Shown here: positions 1-8,900 of the stretch, in pieces
Position numbering within the stretch: the first letter of the stretch is position 1
How the letters are laid out: every line of letters begins with the position of its first letter
Assembly: GCF_040365225.1 (NCBI RefSeq)
Contig: NZ_AP028055.1
Span: 1,178,001 to 1,242,000 of the forward strand
From: Bacteroides sedimenti
GTDB taxonomy: Bacteria > Bacteroidota > Bacteroidia > Bacteroidales > Bacteroidaceae
DNA length: 64,000 nucleotides
Direction of reading: 5' to 3'
Notes under the pieces: model-generated
What the model was told of the DNA's origin: nothing
Seen by the model: the letters and a program-made list of their open reading frames with translations, nothing else
Database searches by the model: none
Translations under genes and position numbers: made by a program

Positions 1-12
1 AAAAATACTATT

Positions 13-1023
13 TTAATCGGTATAATTCACATACCATTCATAAAACTTATCAATTCCTTCCTGAATATCTGTCTGTGGTTTGTAGCCAAAATCTTTTTCA
101 AGGCAACTTGTGTCGGCATAAGTACAGTACACATCACCTGGCTGCATTCCAACATACTCCTTGACTGCCTCTTTACCGGTAGCCTTCTCTATAGCAGCAA
201 TCATATCCATAAGCTTTACCGGCCTAGAGTGACCTATATTGTATATTTTATACGGAATGACATCTGCTGGAGGAGTATCAACTATCTTCACTACCCCTTC
301 AATGATATCATCTATAAAGGTAAAATCACGTCTCAGATTGCCATGATTAAACACCTTAATGGGACTTCCATTAATGACTGATTTCATAAAAAGATAGGGG
401 GCCATATCCGGACGTCCCCAAGGACCATATACCGTAAAGAAGCGAACACCGGTCGTAGGCAACTGATAAAGATTACTGTATGAATGCGCCATCAGCTCAT
501 TCGCCTTTTTTGTTGCGGCATACAAGCTGACAGGGCTATCTGTCTTATCAGATTCCGAATAAGGAATTTTATCATTTAAACCGTAAATACTGCTGGAACT
601 TGCATATACCAAATGTTCTACTCTGCATTGCCTGCACGCTTCAAGCACATTGACAAAACCTACTATATTGGAATCGATATATGAAAAAGGATGATCAATG
701 GAGTAACGCACGCCAGCCTGACCTGCCAAATTACATACTACATCGAACTTTTCGTCTTTAAAAAGCCGGATAATTTCATCACGATCTGTCAAGTCCAGTT
801 TAATGAATCGATAGTTGGGATATAGATCACTCCTGACAGGAATCTTATCTGATATATTCTCTCTTGAAATACCAGTTTCTTGCAAACGATCATATTTTAA
901 TGAGATATCGTAATAGTCATTAATATTATCAATGCCAACGACCTCATCTCCTCGTTCAAGCAACTTTTTGGCAAGGTAAAAACCGATAAACCCGGCAGTA
1001 CCTGTTACTAAAATTTTTTTCAT
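13..1023 (-). CDS. NAD-dependent nucleotide-sugar epimerase, UDP-glucuronate 4-epimerase-like
   Basis: Short-chain dehydrogenase/reductase fold enzyme of 336 residues. The N-terminal Rossmann motif is GTAGFIG (glycines 8, 11, 14), and the catalytic Tyr168-x3-Lys172 pair lies in LYAATKKA. The segment NINDYYDISLKYDRL just after the first Rossmann unit is typical of the CapI/LpsL group, which interconverts UDP-glucuronate and UDP-galacturonate; the exact substrate is inferred. The start is taken at MKKILVTG; an upstream in-frame Met would add nine residues with no family counterpart. It is the last gene of a minus-strand operon, 5 bases after the GT39 gene, so it probably supplies the nucleotide sugar used by the two transferases upstream. 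Confidence 0.88.
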   Translation of the reverse strand: MKKILVTGTAGFIGFYLAKKLLERGDEVVGIDNINDYYDISLKYDRLQETGISRENISDKIPVRSDLYPNYRFIKLDLTDRDEIIRLFKDEKFDVVCNLAGQAGVRYSIDHPFSYIDSNIVGFVNVLEACRQCRVEHLVYASSSSIYGLNDKIPYSESDKTDSPVSLYAATKKANELMAHSYSNLYQLPTTGVRFFTVYGPWGRPDMAPYLFMKSVINGSPIKVFNHGNLRRDFTFIDDIIEGVVKIVDTPPADVIPYKIYNIGHSRPVKLMDMIAAIEKATGKEAVKEYVGMQPGDVYCTYADTSCLEKDFGYKPQTDIQEGIDKFYEWYVNYTD

Positions 1024-1028
1024 AAAAC

Positions 1029-2573
1029 TTAAAAAATTACGACCGTACAATTACCTTTGGTGAACTGTTCTTTTCCAGCCACTTTCTGCTTCAGCAAAGA
1101 GTCTCTACTAATATCCCTTGTACGGACGAACAAAATAGCTTTGCTGCTAGAAATACTATCTGCTTCCAACTCTTTCCAATCCTTCAATTCATGTTCCAGG
1201 TAAACATCTATATTCCCCATTCTATTAGGATTATAAATATAATACGTTTTTATTCCTTTATGACGAGCTACTTCCTTTCCTTTACTACAGAGTTCCTTGT
1301 AACCTATATATTCATTGAATGATGGTATTGAGAAAGAACCGGTAAAAATAACAAGGAGTAATCCTCCAGCCAGGATATTTACAGCTCTGTGCAAATCTTT
1401 TCTCTTATATAAACTAAGTAGTGTGAGAATAGCAACAACTGTCAACAAGCCGCATGCAATATAAATAATCGGATTATTAAGCATAGTCATGGATTTAAAT
1501 CGCCCCAATACCAGAACAACAGGGAGTGCAAGTCCAAGGATAACTGTCGGAATAGCAATCAATGCAGAAACAAATTTGTTTAATCTTACTTTTTGCCATA
1601 ACATAATGGTCAGATAGATAAAGAAAGGAAATGCCGGAAGCATATATATTTCTATCTTGGCACTAATCAATGACAACCCCACAAAAGTAACAGTTATTAC
1701 TGTCAGAAAGAACTTTTCCAAATCGGTCCGGATTATTTTAGCCTTTAAACCTGCAATAATCACTCCGACACAAAGTAGTGACCAAGGTGCCAGACAATGC
1801 CATATCACCTCAAAATAATAATAAATAGGCTTTTTATGGTGAAATGAATCAACCGCCCGGTTTACCGTCTGATTAAACAGAAGATTGTTCAGATATGCAT
1901 TTCCACCTTCAATATAGACACCAGAGAACCAAACAGCCGAACAAATTAAAAGAATCCCCCATGTTTTGATTCCCCAATATCGTCCAATAGTTCTCAACTC
2001 CCCTTTCACTGCAAGGAATGCAACAACCGATAAAAGGGGTACAAGTAATCCGATAGGACCTTTTGTAAAGAGTGCCATAAAGACATAAAATGCAAACAGA
2101 AAACCACTCCATTTTGTTCCCTTACCCTCATACATCTGATAAAATGTATAGAGCGAAAGCACAATAAACATACACATGAGCATATCCATACGCAGTACAA
2201 CTGCCGCCCCCAAAAAGAAACCAGTGGTAATCAACATCAGCTGAGCTGAAATACGATTACTCAAATCTACTTCAGAGGCTATCCACTTATCCATTACATA
2301 AAGAACAACCAAGGCGGGAATAACGGAAAACATTCCAAGGAAAAGCATGCTGTGAGTACCAAAAAGCAATTTCCCAAGCATCACTATCCAGAGGTAAAAA
2401 GGGGGTTTATCTGCGTATATAAGCCCGTGATTGGTGAAAGTAAAAAAATTCCCATTACGAATTGCCTCGTCGGCAATACTGAGATATTTCAACTCATTAT
2501 CCGGCGTAAAGTCGCGGAATAACAATAATGGCAAAAATGCCAGCAATATCAGAAGGTATTTATTTGCTTTCAT
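1029..2573 (-). CDS. ArnT-like GT39-family membrane glycosyltransferase
   Basis: Integral membrane protein of 514 residues with about 11-12 hydrophobic segments. After the first one comes a periplasmic loop with PDNELKY (acidic residue near 27) and then DKPPFYLW, the signature of ArnT/PMT-type (GT39/GT83) transferases. These take a sugar from a polyprenyl-phosphate donor and place it on lipid A or another acceptor at the periplasmic face. The C-terminal about 100 residues are a soluble periplasmic domain. Its first 14 bases overlap the end of the LAB_N gene, indicating translational coupling. With the ArnC-like GT2 upstream and the epimerase downstream, a lipid or glycan modification role is inferred; donor and acceptor cannot be read from sequence. 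Confidence 0.85.
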   Translation of the reverse strand: MKANKYLLILLAFLPLLLFRDFTPDNELKYLSIADEAIRNGNFFTFTNHGLIYADKPPFYLWIVMLGKLLFGTHSMLFLGMFSVIPALVVLYVMDKWIASEVDLSNRISAQLMLITTGFFLGAAVVLRMDMLMCMFIVLSLYTFYQMYEGKGTKWSGFLFAFYVFMALFTKGPIGLLVPLLSVVAFLAVKGELRTIGRYWGIKTWGILLICSAVWFSGVYIEGGNAYLNNLLFNQTVNRAVDSFHHKKPIYYYFEVIWHCLAPWSLLCVGVIIAGLKAKIIRTDLEKFFLTVITVTFVGLSLISAKIEIYMLPAFPFFIYLTIMLWQKVRLNKFVSALIAIPTVILGLALPVVLVLGRFKSMTMLNNPIIYIACGLLTVVAILTLLSLYKRKDLHRAVNILAGGLLLVIFTGSFSIPSFNEYIGYKELCSKGKEVARHKGIKTYYIYNPNRMGNIDVYLEHELKDWKELEADSISSSKAILFVRTRDISRDSLLKQKVAGKEQFTKGNCTVVIF

Positions 2574-3192
2574 TTAATCGGTATTTATAATCATTTCTTG
2601 CAATCATTATATTACGGAGATAGGCTACAAATCCTACAGCTTGTCCCAAAATAAGTACTGGGTCCAAACGAAATACACCATACGATATAATAACAGACGA
2701 GCCTATCAGGCTAATTACCCAAAAACCAATCGGTAAGATTGATTCTTTCCTTCTTGCCGAATAAATCCATTGATAAACAAACCGAAGGGTAAATATCACC
2801 TGCCCAGTTGAACCAAAAACAAGCAACCATAACGGAACCTTGTCATTCCTTAAAAAGGTAGCAATAAACTCATCAGCATTATTAAACACAAAGATCAGTG
2901 CGACAACCGGAGTTAGCAGCATTATTGCCTGTAAAACAACATGAACCTTCTTCCATACTCCTTTTTCATATAAATTCCATATATAGATATAATAGGAAAT
3001 AAACTGTCCCAACAAGATGGAAAAATCATCTCTCAGCCACCCATATATAACCAACAAATAAGCTCCTAAAATACTTAGTATCCAAAAAATGGAAGGCGAC
3101 ATCACCTTCTTCGCTTTTTCAGATAGTATCCATTGAAACAGGATACGAGCCGAAAAGAATGCCTGTGCCAGAAATCCGATAACGTACATCAT
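2560..3192 (-). CDS. LAB_N-type membrane protein with duplicated domain
   Basis: Small polytopic membrane protein of 210 residues. Two similar halves each carry the pattern of the 'lipid-A-disaccharide synthase N-terminal' (LAB_N) domain: FSARILFQWILSEKAKK near residue 14 and FTLRFVYQWIYSARRKES near residue 135, each followed by a PxxFW/PIGFW helix and a GQ motif. LAB_N proteins often sit beside ArnC- and ArnT-like transferases, and a role in handling lipid-linked sugars has been proposed, but the biochemical function is not established. A second Met directly follows the first. It overlaps the GT39 start and lies 12 bases after the GT2 gene. Confidence 0.82.
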   Translation of the reverse strand: MMYVIGFLAQAFFSARILFQWILSEKAKKVMSPSIFWILSILGAYLLVIYGWLRDDFSILLGQFISYYIYIWNLYEKGVWKKVHVVLQAIMLLTPVVALIFVFNNADEFIATFLRNDKVPLWLLVFGSTGQVIFTLRFVYQWIYSARRKESILPIGFWVISLIGSSVIISYGVFRLDPVLILGQAVGFVAYLRNIMIARNDYKYRLNESK

Positions 3193-3204
3193 AAAAGTAA
3201 CGGT

Positions 3205-3933
3205 CTATAAGTTTGTGTCTCCGATGCTGTAATTGATATATCTTTTTTTCATCCATCGATAGGCAAAACAATCTATAAACGGAGAAACCAGTCTGTTCCA
3301 TAAATTATATTTAGAGACTCCTGCCACCCTTGGAAAGTGACGTACAGGGATCTGCTTTACCTTTCCGTTTTGAAGCAGAATCAGTGCAGGCAGAAAACGA
3401 TGCATCCCATTAAAGAATGGTACTCTTTTGGCATATTCTGTGCGAATCACTTTCAGCGGACATCCAGTATCCGAAACACCATCATGCGTCATCATGTTGC
3501 GAAATCCGTTTGCTATCTTTGACTGCAAGTTTTTAAAGAAAGAGTCTTTACGATTGGCTCTGATACCCATTACGATTTCATAATCTTTGATATGCTCTAA
3601 TAAAAGGTTAAAGTCATCAGGAGTAGTTTGCAAATCGGCATCCATGTATCCTACAAATTCTGAACAAGCGGCATCAATACCGGCTTTCATGGCTGCGCTT
3701 AAGCCGGAGTTACGTTTTAGGTCCATAAAATAGAAATGCTCGTTACGGCTACAAATCTCTTCTAACCGTTTTTTACTCTGATCTTTCGAGCCATCATTCA
3801 CAAAAAGAACACAGGTTGTGTATATTGACTCAGGCAGAAATTCTCCGATTTTTTTCTCTAATGCATAAATATTGTCCTCTTCATTATATACCGGGACAAT
3901 AATGGTAAATTTATAATTCGCAGATTTATTCAT
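3205..3933 (-). CDS. GT2 family polyprenyl-phosphate glycosyltransferase (ArnC/DPM1-like)
   Basis: Cytoplasmic GT-A transferase of 242 residues. IIVPVYNEEDN (residues 11-21), VNDGSKD (45-51) and the metal-binding DAD (98-100, in YMDADLQ) are the nucleotide-sugar binding elements. VSDTGCPLKVIR and the late RxxGxSKYNLWNR segment are typical of the DPM1/ArnC branch, which charges undecaprenyl phosphate with a sugar. Unlike full ArnC or GtrB it lacks the two C-terminal transmembrane helices, ending with a short basic and aromatic tail. It is the first gene of the four-gene operon. The donor could be the uronic acid nucleotide made by the epimerase, which is an inference from context. Confidence 0.88.
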   Translation of the reverse strand: MNKSANYKFTIIVPVYNEEDNIYALEKKIGEFLPESIYTTCVLFVNDGSKDQSKKRLEEICSRNEHFYFMDLKRNSGLSAAMKAGIDAACSEFVGYMDADLQTTPDDFNLLLEHIKDYEIVMGIRANRKDSFFKNLQSKIANGFRNMMTHDGVSDTGCPLKVIRTEYAKRVPFFNGMHRFLPALILLQNGKVKQIPVRHFPRVAGVSKYNLWNRLVSPFIDCFAYRWMKKRYINYSIGDTNL

Positions 3934-4030
3934 AAATCTTGTATTATTTGGATAATATATAAATATACAATTGTTTTGCGAAATCTTACTAAGATTTGTT
4001 GCTCAAATAATGCAACTATACTTTGAGAGA

Positions 4031-4894
4031 TCAATAAGAAAGTATTTCCGGCCCCGATTCAGTAATAGCAAGCGTATATTCCCACTGTGCTGAAGGAAGT
4101 CCGTCTTCTGTACAAACAGTCCACCCATCCTCTTCATCTATAAAGATGTCTTTTTTGCCCATGTTGATCATAGGTTCAATAGTAAATACCATTCCCGGCA
4201 CCAATAACATTCCTTTTCTTCCTTTTCTGGAAAAATGCTCTACATCAGGCTCTTCATGAAATTTCAATCCGACGCCATGTCCACACAATTCCCTTACGAC
4301 CGAATATCCATTTTTTTCAGCATGACGTTGAATTCCTTCTCCTATATCTCCCAGAAAGCCCCAAGATTTAGCCTTTTCAACGCCTATCTCCAGACATTCT
4401 TTAGTAATCTGCACAAGTTTCTTTACCTCGGGTTTAACTTCTCCAATCATAAACATTCGTGAAGCATCAGAGAAATAGCCATCAAAAATAGTAGAAACAT
4501 CAACATTTACAATATCTCCATCCCTAAGAATTTCATTTTCATTCGGAATGCCATGACATACTACCTCATTAATTGAAGTGCAGACGCTTTTAGGAAATCC
4601 GTCATAATTAAGCGGAGCTGGGATTGCGCCCTGAGATAATGTATAATCGTAAACAAGTTTATCGATATCTGCTGTGGTCATGCCTGCATGAATATTTGCG
4701 GCAACAAGATCAAGAATCGCAGTATTTATTAGGCCACTTTTGCGAATTCCTTCTATTTGTTCTGTAGTTTTTATCAGTTTTCGTTTGGGTACCAAAAAAC
4801 CTTTATTCTGATGAAAGAGAACCTTTTTGTCTAAATCTGTAAGTGGTTCACCCTGAACAGGGCGCCAATTATTTTTTATTTTCTTTAATGTCAT
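4031..4894 (-). CDS. map: methionine aminopeptidase type I
   Basis: Removes the initiator Met from nascent proteins. All five metal ligands of the pita-bread fold are present, in NVDVSTIF, SDASRMF, GHGVGLKFHE, FTIEPM and QWEYTLA, and the catalytic His is in VCHGIPNE. A roughly 35-residue N-terminal extension (NNWRPVQGEPLTD) precedes the catalytic domain, as in the longer Bacteroidales paralogues. Two starts are possible: 4921 (296 aa) and 4894 (287 aa). A TACTTTTG promoter box ends 2 bases before the upstream ATG, so transcription should begin at or inside that codon; the ATG at 4894, with AAAGAGG just before it, is therefore preferred. Monocistronic. Confidence 0.9.
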   Translation of the reverse strand: MTLKKIKNNWRPVQGEPLTDLDKKVLFHQNKGFLVPKRKLIKTTEQIEGIRKSGLINTAILDLVAANIHAGMTTADIDKLVYDYTLSQGAIPAPLNYDGFPKSVCTSINEVVCHGIPNENEILRDGDIVNVDVSTIFDGYFSDASRMFMIGEVKPEVKKLVQITKECLEIGVEKAKSWGFLGDIGEGIQRHAEKNGYSVVRELCGHGVGLKFHEEPDVEHFSRKGRKGMLLVPGMVFTIEPMINMGKKDIFIDEEDGWTVCTEDGLPSAQWEYTLAITESGPEILSY

Positions 4895-4922
4895 CGCCTC
4901 TTTAAAATCGATTATATCCATG

Positions 4923-4930
4923 CAAAAGTA
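4923..4930 (-). promoter_or_regulatory. Bacteroidales -7 box upstream of map
   Basis: TACTTTTG on the minus strand matches the TAnnTTTG consensus of the Bacteroides primary sigma factor. No good TTTG -33 element was found. Its closeness to the ATG at 4921 argues that translation starts at 4894 instead. Confidence 0.45.
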
Positions 4931-4998
4931 ATAAAAAAAGAGGCTTCTATCGTTTTTATACCGAAATTATAGCTCAATTATTTCATTTAAATATCACT

Positions 4999-5736
4999 TC
5001 AAGCTCTTAAAGTCTTAAATGAAGGCTTTTCCATTACTGTTTTAAGAGGATTTACTATCAATTTATAACCAACGCCATGCACTGTCATAATTTGGATTGA
5101 AGGATCGTTTTTTAAAATTTGTCTCAATTTATAAACATATATTGAAAGCACCCTAGAGTTTGCGAACTCTTCCTCACTCCATATTGTATTCAGGGCATCC
5201 TCTCTTGAGACAATGTCATTCATTTTGTTGCACAAAAGTGAGAGTAAATCAGTTTCACGTGTTGTAAGATGGACTTTCTTATTATTAAACGATAAAATAC
5301 CTTTTTGTTCTTCAAAAATATATTTACCCAACATATAAGTTGAAGAGGACTTCTCTTTTACCTCTGTTCCTCTTCTCAGCATAGCTTTTATTCTTAGCTT
5401 AAGTTCATCAAGATCATAAGGAATCATCAAACAATCATCCGCTCCTATTTGGTAAGCAATTCTAAAATTTTCCATTTTATTCTCTTTAAAAATAAATATC
5501 AGATAGGTATCTCTACCCTGTTCCAATATACGTTTTGCTAAAGAAAAAGAGTTTGACATTAAAGGAAGCTCATGAAGAATGCAAATGAGCGGTTTCTTTT
5601 CGCAATAATACCTGTAAGCATCATCCACTTCTGTACAAAGTTTCACCTCCCGACTATTATGTTGGAAAGAGTTCATCATCAATTGAGTTGAAGTACAATC
5701 CGGACCATAAATCAAAATAGCAGCTGTCGTATCCAT
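4999..5736 (-). CDS. OmpR-family DNA-binding regulator with degenerate receiver (RprY-like)
   Basis: Protein of 245 residues. Residues 1-118 have the length and secondary-structure pattern of a receiver domain, and about 130-230 form a winged-helix Trans_reg_C domain (LTTRETDLLSLLC; SIYVYKLRQILKND; VHGVGYKLIV). The output domain resembles RprY of Bacteroides. The receiver lacks its chemistry: the phospho-acceptor Asp position (ICILHELP) is His55, the N-terminal acidic pair is absent (LIYGPD), the switch Thr is replaced around Phe83, and the conserved Lys before Pro106 is Ile105. It should therefore act without phosphorylation, perhaps controlled by expression level or dimerisation. No histidine kinase is adjacent. 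Confidence 0.88.
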   Translation of the reverse strand: MDTTAAILIYGPDCTSTQLMMNSFQHNSREVKLCTEVDDAYRYYCEKKPLICILHELPLMSNSFSLAKRILEQGRDTYLIFIFKENKMENFRIAYQIGADDCLMIPYDLDELKLRIKAMLRRGTEVKEKSSSTYMLGKYIFEEQKGILSFNNKKVHLTTRETDLLSLLCNKMNDIVSREDALNTIWSEEEFANSRVLSIYVYKLRQILKNDPSIQIMTVHGVGYKLIVNPLKTVMEKPSFKTLRA

Positions 5737-5771
5737 ATATCAATCTTTCTACCTTTTTTATTATCTTTCTG

Positions 5772-5779
5772 CAAAGATA
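5772..5779 (-). promoter_or_regulatory. -7 box for the RprY-like regulator
   Basis: TATCTTTG on the minus strand matches TAnnTTTG and sits about 36 bases before the start codon, giving a leader of about 30 nt. Confidence 0.5.
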
Positions 5780-5992
5780 CTGCGATTAGAAAGATTCTTA
5801 TTGTTCCTTTTTACACTCAAATTGTCCAAAATGAAACTATTTTGCATAAATTATTAATAGAATATTCTTCCTGAATGAACAATTATCCTTATTTTTGTTC
5901 TTCAAAAAAGATTTCAGGTTATCAGAACAATTAAGAAAATAATATTAATATTTCTCTCAGTAGTAATAGGACTCTACCTGGGGATCATCATA

Positions 5993-8900
5993 TTGTTGAA
6001 TATCCCTTATGTTCAGCACAAAATGGCTGTTATAGCCACTGACGAATTGAGGAAGATTCTTCGCACTGAGGTTTCAGTTGGACGAGTGGATATTGGTTTA
6101 ATGAACCGCATCATTATAGACGACGTATTACTGAAAGACAAGGCAAACAAAGAGATGCTCAAAGTCTCCCGCCTTTCTGCCAAGTTTGAAATTCTGCCAC
6201 TGTTTAAAGGTAAAATAACCATCCGCAGCGTCCAGCTCTTTGGCTTCAACATTAACCTGAATAAAAAGACTCCCAAGGACCAGCTAAACTGCAAGTTTGT
6301 ATTTGATGCATTTGCAAGTAAAGACACGGTTAAGAAAGAAAATAAAATAGATCTTCGTATCAACTCAATTCTTATACGTCGTGGTACATTCTGTTACGAT
6401 ATATTATCCGAACCTCAAAGTCCGGGTAAGTTTAACTCAAAACATATCAAACTATCCAATATTCTGGCTAATATATCATTAAAGGCATTCACCAAGGATT
6501 CTCTGAATGCATCAGTTAAACGATTGAGCCTTACCGAGCAGTCAGGCTTTGAAATCCAGAAGCTTACTTTAAAACTTGCAGGTAATACTAAAGGTGCCAG
6601 AATTGAGAATTTTATGGTGGTATTGCCTCAAACAAAAGTAGAACTAGATACTGTAAAGATCTCATATAAAAACCCCAAAGCGTTCAAGAACTTTGCCAAT
6701 GAGGTGTCTATTTCAACGCGTATTTTGCCCTCAGAAGTTAGGCTTTGTGATATATCTCCTTTTGTTCCAGCACTTTCAAATTTTAAAGATAAACTAGGAC
6801 TTGAGGTAAAAGTTGACGGTACACTTAATCAGCTTATTGCTTCAAACCTGAAAATAAACGCAGACAATGACTTCTTATTTTCGGGAGGAATAGCCATTCA
6901 GGACCTTACACATGCCAATGATGCCTATCTCTTTGGCAACATTAACAGGCTACTGATAAATCGTGCAGGAATGGACTTCCTGGTTCGTAACCTGGTAAAA
7001 AACTTCTCGGGAACTCCTGACATATTGAAGAGAATCGGAAATATTGGTTTTAAAGGAGAGGTTTCGGGATATTTCAACGACCTGGTAACTTACGGAACCT
7101 TCAACACAGGGTTGGGAATGGTAAAAACCGACGTTAAATTTAGCTCCGACAAAGCAAAAGGATCTTATCGATATTCCGGTGTTATTAAAGCCAATCAGTT
7201 CAATTTAGGAAGATTGCTCAACAATGAAGAAAAATTTGGAAAAACATCTCTCAATCTACAAGTAGTTGGAGTACAAACTAAAGGACTTAAACCTGACATA
7301 TCCCTTAAAGGTCTGATTGCTTCATTAGAATATAGTGGATATGAATATAAAAACATCACACTCGACGGATTGTATAAAAACGGAGGTTTTGATGGAAAAG
7401 CTGCTTTGAATGACGAAAACGGAAATGTTTTGATGAATGGTTCTATCAATCTGTCTAAGAAACTTCCTACATTTAATTTCCATGCAGATATTCAGAATGT
7501 GTATCCAAATAGGTTTCATCTGACAGACAAGTACAAAGACGCCAAATTCTCTCTTAGTGTCGCAGCCAACTTTTCGGGCCACTCTATCGATGACATGATC
7601 GGAGAAATCAATGTAGACAGCTTTACATTTGTTAGTCCGGAAAAGAATTATTTTATGAATAACCTGAATATTGCCGCAAGACATACAGGCGGAATAAAGA
7701 GTCTGGAGCTTAATTCCGAGTTTTTGACTGCAACTGTAAAAGGGAACTATTCATACCAGTCTATTCCTATAAGCATCATGAAAACTGTGGAAAGATATAT
7801 ACCTTCCCTGCTTACAGTAAACAAAAAATATAAGGAACCTCACAACGACTTTACATTTGATGCACATATTTATAATACCGATATCCTCTCGAGCGTATTC
7901 AATATTCCTTTGAATGTATATAAACACAGTACAATCAGGGGATATTTTAATGACAATGAACGTAAACTAAAGATAGACGGCTATTTCCCCGGTGTACAGT
8001 ATAAGGAAAATTATATTGAATCGGGCATTATACTCTGCGAAAGTACCGATGACCAGTTTAAATGCAATATAAGGGGAAACAAACGAATGAAAAACTCCAC
8101 TGTCAATATTTCACTGGAAGCATTGGCCGAGAACGATAAATTGCATACTACCATCAATTGGGGAAACAATGCAGCACAAACCTATAGCGGTAATTTCTCA
8201 ACCATTACCAGCTTTTTGAAAACAGCGGGAGAAAAACCTATTCTTCAGGCAAAAATTGATGTTAAACCTACCGAAATGATTATTAACGACACCGTTTGGA
8301 ATATACATCCATCGCATATCGAAGTTGATTCGGGAAGAGTGTATGTAGACAATTTCATGATCGGACATAAGGACCAGTTTTTGCGCATCAACGGAAGAGC
8401 TACTCCAAATCCGAAAGATACTGTCAAGGTTGAGCTGAAAGATATCGGCATTGGTTACATATTTGATATTGTAAACCTTAAATCGGTTGACTTAAACGGA
8501 AAGGCAACCGGCACCGCCTACCTGAGTCAAGCAATGAAAAGTCCGGTAATGAATACCCGGCTTTCGGTAAAGAATTTCTCATTCAACGAATGTACTATCG
8601 GTGATATGAATATATATGGTGAATGGGATAAAAATGAAGAGGCGGTTATGCTTGATGCAAAAATAAAAGAATCTAACCTCTCCGAAACCAATGTAAAAGG
8701 ATATATTTCTCCTAAAAAGAAAGGTCTCGACCTTCATTTTGATGCGATAAATACCAAGATTGGATTTCTGCAGACATACCTGCAGAGCATTGCTACCGAC
8801 ATAAAAGGACGGGCAACAGGAAACGTACGACTTTTCGGGTTATTTAAAGCACTCACGCTTGAGGGAAAATGTTTGGCCGACGCTTCATTTAAAGTGAATA

